DNA from: Myxococcales bacterium
Lineage (GTDB): Bacteria > Myxococcota_A > Bradymonadia > Bradymonadales > Bradymonadaceae
Direction of reading: 5' to 3'
DNA length: 7,929 bases
NCBI GenBank assembly: GCA_007120615.1
Contig: SKNI01000174.1
Span: 1-7,929, forward strand
Position 1 is the stretch's first letter, and every line of letters starts with the position of its first letter. Positions 6,404 through 7,929 of this stretch are shown here, one piece after another. Both the position numbers and the translations under genes were made by a program. The notes below the pieces were generated by a model. That model worked only from the letters and a program-made list of their open reading frames with translations, did not search any database and was not told the DNA's origin.

Positions 6404-6440
6404 CTACAGAACTCCATTAAGAAACAGAAAAGGAGGCTTG

Positions 6441-6568
6441 ATGTTGAGACAACAGGGGACCCGACTACAAATAGAAGCGCCACAACCAACCCACTATCTG
6501 TCCCCCAAAACGCCGAATAAGCCCAGGTGCTCGAGCCTGCGATGGTCGATTTTTGATAGGTCTCCGGG
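6441..6568. other. Right flank of the IS, no recognisable gene
   Basis: The sequence between the presumed right IS end and the downstream side of the minus-strand lipoprotein gene contains nothing I recognise. An ATG at 6441 with a good upstream AGGAGG opens a frame to 6722. Its product is Pro/Arg-rich, resembles no protein, and overlaps the lipoprotein gene, so I do not call it. Confidence 0.4.
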
Positions 6569-6619
6569 CCGACTGAGGTCGGGGCGGGGTGAAACTCAGC
6601 GGACAGCGCCTCGTTTCAC
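6569..6619 (-). terminator. Weak candidate terminator after the lipoprotein gene
   Basis: Two hairpins lie just past the stop of the minus-strand lipoprotein gene. GTGAAAC/GTTTCAC (6589-6595/6613-6619) is 7 bp with a 17-nt loop, and CCGAC/GTCGG (6569-6573/6578-6582) is 5 bp with a 4-nt loop. Neither is followed on the minus strand by a clear T run, so intrinsic termination is doubtful. Confidence 0.25.
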
Positions 6620-6636
6620 ACCGGGCGGCCCTGGTC

Positions 6637-7428
6637 CTATTCCGTCTCGCATTCTTCCGGAGAGTTGCGGGTGTCATCGACAAGACCTTGAAGGTCATTC
6701 ACGGAGATGCCCTCCTCGTTGAAGTGCACGCCGTTGGTGAAGTCTCCGTCGATCAGGGGTCGAAAGAGAGCGAGGGAGAGGGCGATATCCACAACGTCGC
6801 TAACCTCAGAAGGTGGATCAAAAAAGACGACGACATCTTCGCCCTTTGTGATGGAGAGTTGTGGGGCCTGGAAGACATTTTCGTCTCCCGGGACGGGGCC
6901 GCCGGAAATTCTGGCGAGGATTGTGTCGTCGATCGAGGTGTCCCAGTCATTGAGGACCTCTAATTCCAGGAAGATGCCCGACTGTTGCGAATCGGTGTAG
7001 ATGCGTTCGACGTTGAAATGGGCGGCGTGCTCGTAGGCAAGTATCACTTCGCAGAATTCGACTTCATCGTATAACGGTGGATGGCCGGTAATTTCATCGT
7101 ATTCAGTTATTGCTTCGCCATCAGGCCCCTGGTCGGGGTCGGAGGACGGATCGATCGGAAATCCCTCGTTGAAATAGGCTTCGTGTTCCGGGGGCATCTG
7201 TGGGTCCGGTCCGCATACAGCGAATTCATCGAACTCAAAGAGATGTGCAAAGTCGAGGGGGCAATCGAAGCCGGTCTCGGTGATCGGGGAGTGGTAGACG
7301 CAATATTGGATCTCGTCGACCTCGATGATTTCGTGCTGGCAGTTAATCGCTGTGGAATCTTCGGGTTGGCAGCCAATAAGAGAGAATATGGCGATGGATG
7401 AGATTGCTAAGTTTTTGAAGTTATTCAT
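6637..7428 (-). CDS. Secreted acidic lipoprotein of unknown function
   Basis: A protein of 263 aa. The N terminus is a lipoprotein signal peptide: Lys5, a hydrophobic core (residues 7-18) and the lipobox LIGC with Cys20; Gln21 follows, with no Asp at +2, so outer-membrane sorting is plausible. The mature part is strongly acidic and has six more Cys (30, 43, 56, 72, 126, 260), enough for three disulfides; five lie in the first half around YCVYH, FDCPLD, AVCGPD and EFCEV. A Pro/Asp-rich linker (about 91-105) separates this from a probable beta-rich second half. I recognise no family. The ATG at 7428 overlaps the upstream gene's stop by 8 bp (ATGAATAA) and has AAGGA (7440-7436) 7 nt upstream, so the two genes are probably co-translated. 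Confidence 0.85.
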   Translation of the reverse strand: MNNFKNLAISSIAIFSLIGCQPEDSTAINCQHEIIEVDEIQYCVYHSPITETGFDCPLDFAHLFEFDEFAVCGPDPQMPPEHEAYFNEGFPIDPSSDPDQGPDGEAITEYDEITGHPPLYDEVEFCEVILAYEHAAHFNVERIYTDSQQSGIFLELEVLNDWDTSIDDTILARISGGPVPGDENVFQAPQLSITKGEDVVVFFDPPSEVSDVVDIALSLALFRPLIDGDFTNGVHFNEEGISVNDLQGLVDDTRNSPEECETE

Positions 7429-7929
7429 TTTGTTGTCCTTTGTGTTCGATATCTCCGGGAGCCCAGAGAATTGATAGATCGATTGATTGTGCCTCGGGAT
7501 CTCCCTTAGCGTTTTCGTCGAATTCTTTGAGCGTCTCCCAGATCACCTCTTCATATAGTTGTTTGAGTCGGGGCAGGTCTTGAGGGCGTATTCTCAAATT
7601 GAGGGTTCTTGCAAAAGCGTCTTTTTCGTCGAAGAAGAATCGTCCCATTACGGCGTTGACGACGTTTCCCAGGAGGTTGTTGAGTCCATCGATCCTGGCG
7701 AGCCAGTTGTCCTGATAGAGTCGAAACTCGCCGCGGGGGACTTCATAGGTGACGGTTCGGCCCTCGATACGGTGGACTCGTTCTTGTTCTACCAGGCGGC
7801 CGAGGGCGTCCTGGATATCGGCTTCCTCATAGTCGGAGAGGGTCTGGATGATGCGGCCCTGAGTCATGGCGCCGGCCCAGAGCATATATTCGATGCGACG
7901 AGTGAGGCCGTGCTCTCGCTCGGGTCGAA
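7421..7929 (-). CDS. Winged-helix-like protein (N terminus outside window)
   Basis: The frame is open to the window edge; 168 codons are visible. The Met at 7885 is unlikely to be the start, because protein-like sequence (REHGLTRRIEY) continues upstream of it. Residues after this, from TQGRIIQTL through DIQDALGRLVEQERVHRIEG to VTYEVP, fit a winged helix: helix, recognition helix, then a beta wing. The second half (FFFDEKDAFARTLNLRIRP, LPRLKQLYEEVIWETLKEF, IDLSILWAP) recalls the C-terminal layout of the TIGR02147/DUF4423 group, in which a conserved 'SLT'-type strand is followed by a long helix and a final beta strand. That resemblance is from memory and weak. No signal peptide is visible. Overlap with the lipoprotein gene suggests a linked function, perhaps a regulator with its target, but this is speculative. 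Confidence 0.7.
   Translation of the reverse strand, partial: RPEREHGLTRRIEYMLWAGAMTQGRIIQTLSDYEEADIQDALGRLVEQERVHRIEGRTVTYEVPRGEFRLYQDNWLARIDGLNNLLGNVVNAVMGRFFFDEKDAFARTLNLRIRPQDLPRLKQLYEEVIWETLKEFDENAKGDPEAQSIDLSILWAPGDIEHKGQQNE

Larger units (their letters stand above)
4769..6440 (+). mobile_element. IS110-family insertion sequence (ends approximate)
   Basis: The element is identified by its transposase (4894-6162). IS110 elements usually have no terminal inverted repeats and make no target duplication, so ends cannot be read directly. The limits given are the outermost copies of an 8-mer and its complement: AAGCCTCC at 4770 and 4832, GGAGGCTT at 4814, 4884 and 6432-6439. If the left hairpin (4769-4822) is target DNA rather than IS, the true left end would be near 4822. 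The sequence AGGAGGCTT followed by GAT occurs at both 4813 and 6431, compatible with a short repeated core at the two junctions. A short 5' end with about 275 bases after the stop is the layout of the IS1111 subgroup. Confidence 0.7.

Noticed and set aside
6441..6722. ORF starting with ATG after a good AGGAGG, just past the presumed right IS end.
   Set aside because: The product is Pro/Arg/Ser-rich low-information sequence and it overlaps the 3' end of the better supported lipoprotein gene. The AGGAGG is better explained as a copy of the IS-associated 8-mer.

Overview
The window looks like a piece of a bacterial chromosome of moderately high GC. The left part is an ordinary housekeeping block and the middle is an accessory, IS-bearing intergenic region. 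The right part holds two unfamiliar genes on the minus strand. The HflKC proteins, the full-length HrpB helicase and a very acidic Cys-containing lipoprotein suggest a Gram-negative with an outer membrane. My best guess is the former Deltaproteobacteria (Myxococcota/Bradymonadales-like), but this is an inference from protein style, not from any marker gene.

Left block (1-3880, plus strand): the 3' end of hflK, then hflC with a TGATG stop/start overlap, then hrpB 18 bp downstream. HflK and HflC form the SPFH membrane complex that modulates FtsH. HrpB is a DEAH-family helicase with all its motifs. Spacing suggests one transcription unit. It converges with a small minus-strand gene (3883-4224) for a His/Cys-rich protein made of two copies of a metal-ligand-rich module; the stop codons are 2 bp apart.

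Middle block (4225-6636): about 330 bp of featureless intergenic DNA with a possible promoter for the His-rich gene. Next comes a 199-bp element (4559-4757) bounded by 32-bp inverted arms (31/32 match), whose interior can form three further helices, giving a four-way-junction fold. Eleven bases later begins the control region of an IS110-family transposase (4894-6162). That region has two hairpins built from the same 8-mer and its complement. They can hide the transposase ribosome binding site and enclose a possible six-codon leader ORF. Downstream of the transposase lie about 270 bp without genes but with nested hairpins, the best candidate for the bridge RNA that IS110/IS1111 elements use to choose donor and target DNA. 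IS ends are inferred, not proven. The transposase has Thr-Thr-Gly where the family normally has a Ser-Gly with the catalytic serine.

Right block (6637-7929, minus strand): a two-gene unit with an 8-bp overlap. The upstream gene is cut by the window edge and encodes a winged-helix-like protein that vaguely resembles the TIGR02147/DUF4423 group. The downstream gene encodes a secreted lipoprotein of unknown function. The most unusual material is non-coding: the four-way-junction element and the structured RNA regions on both sides of the IS110 transposase.
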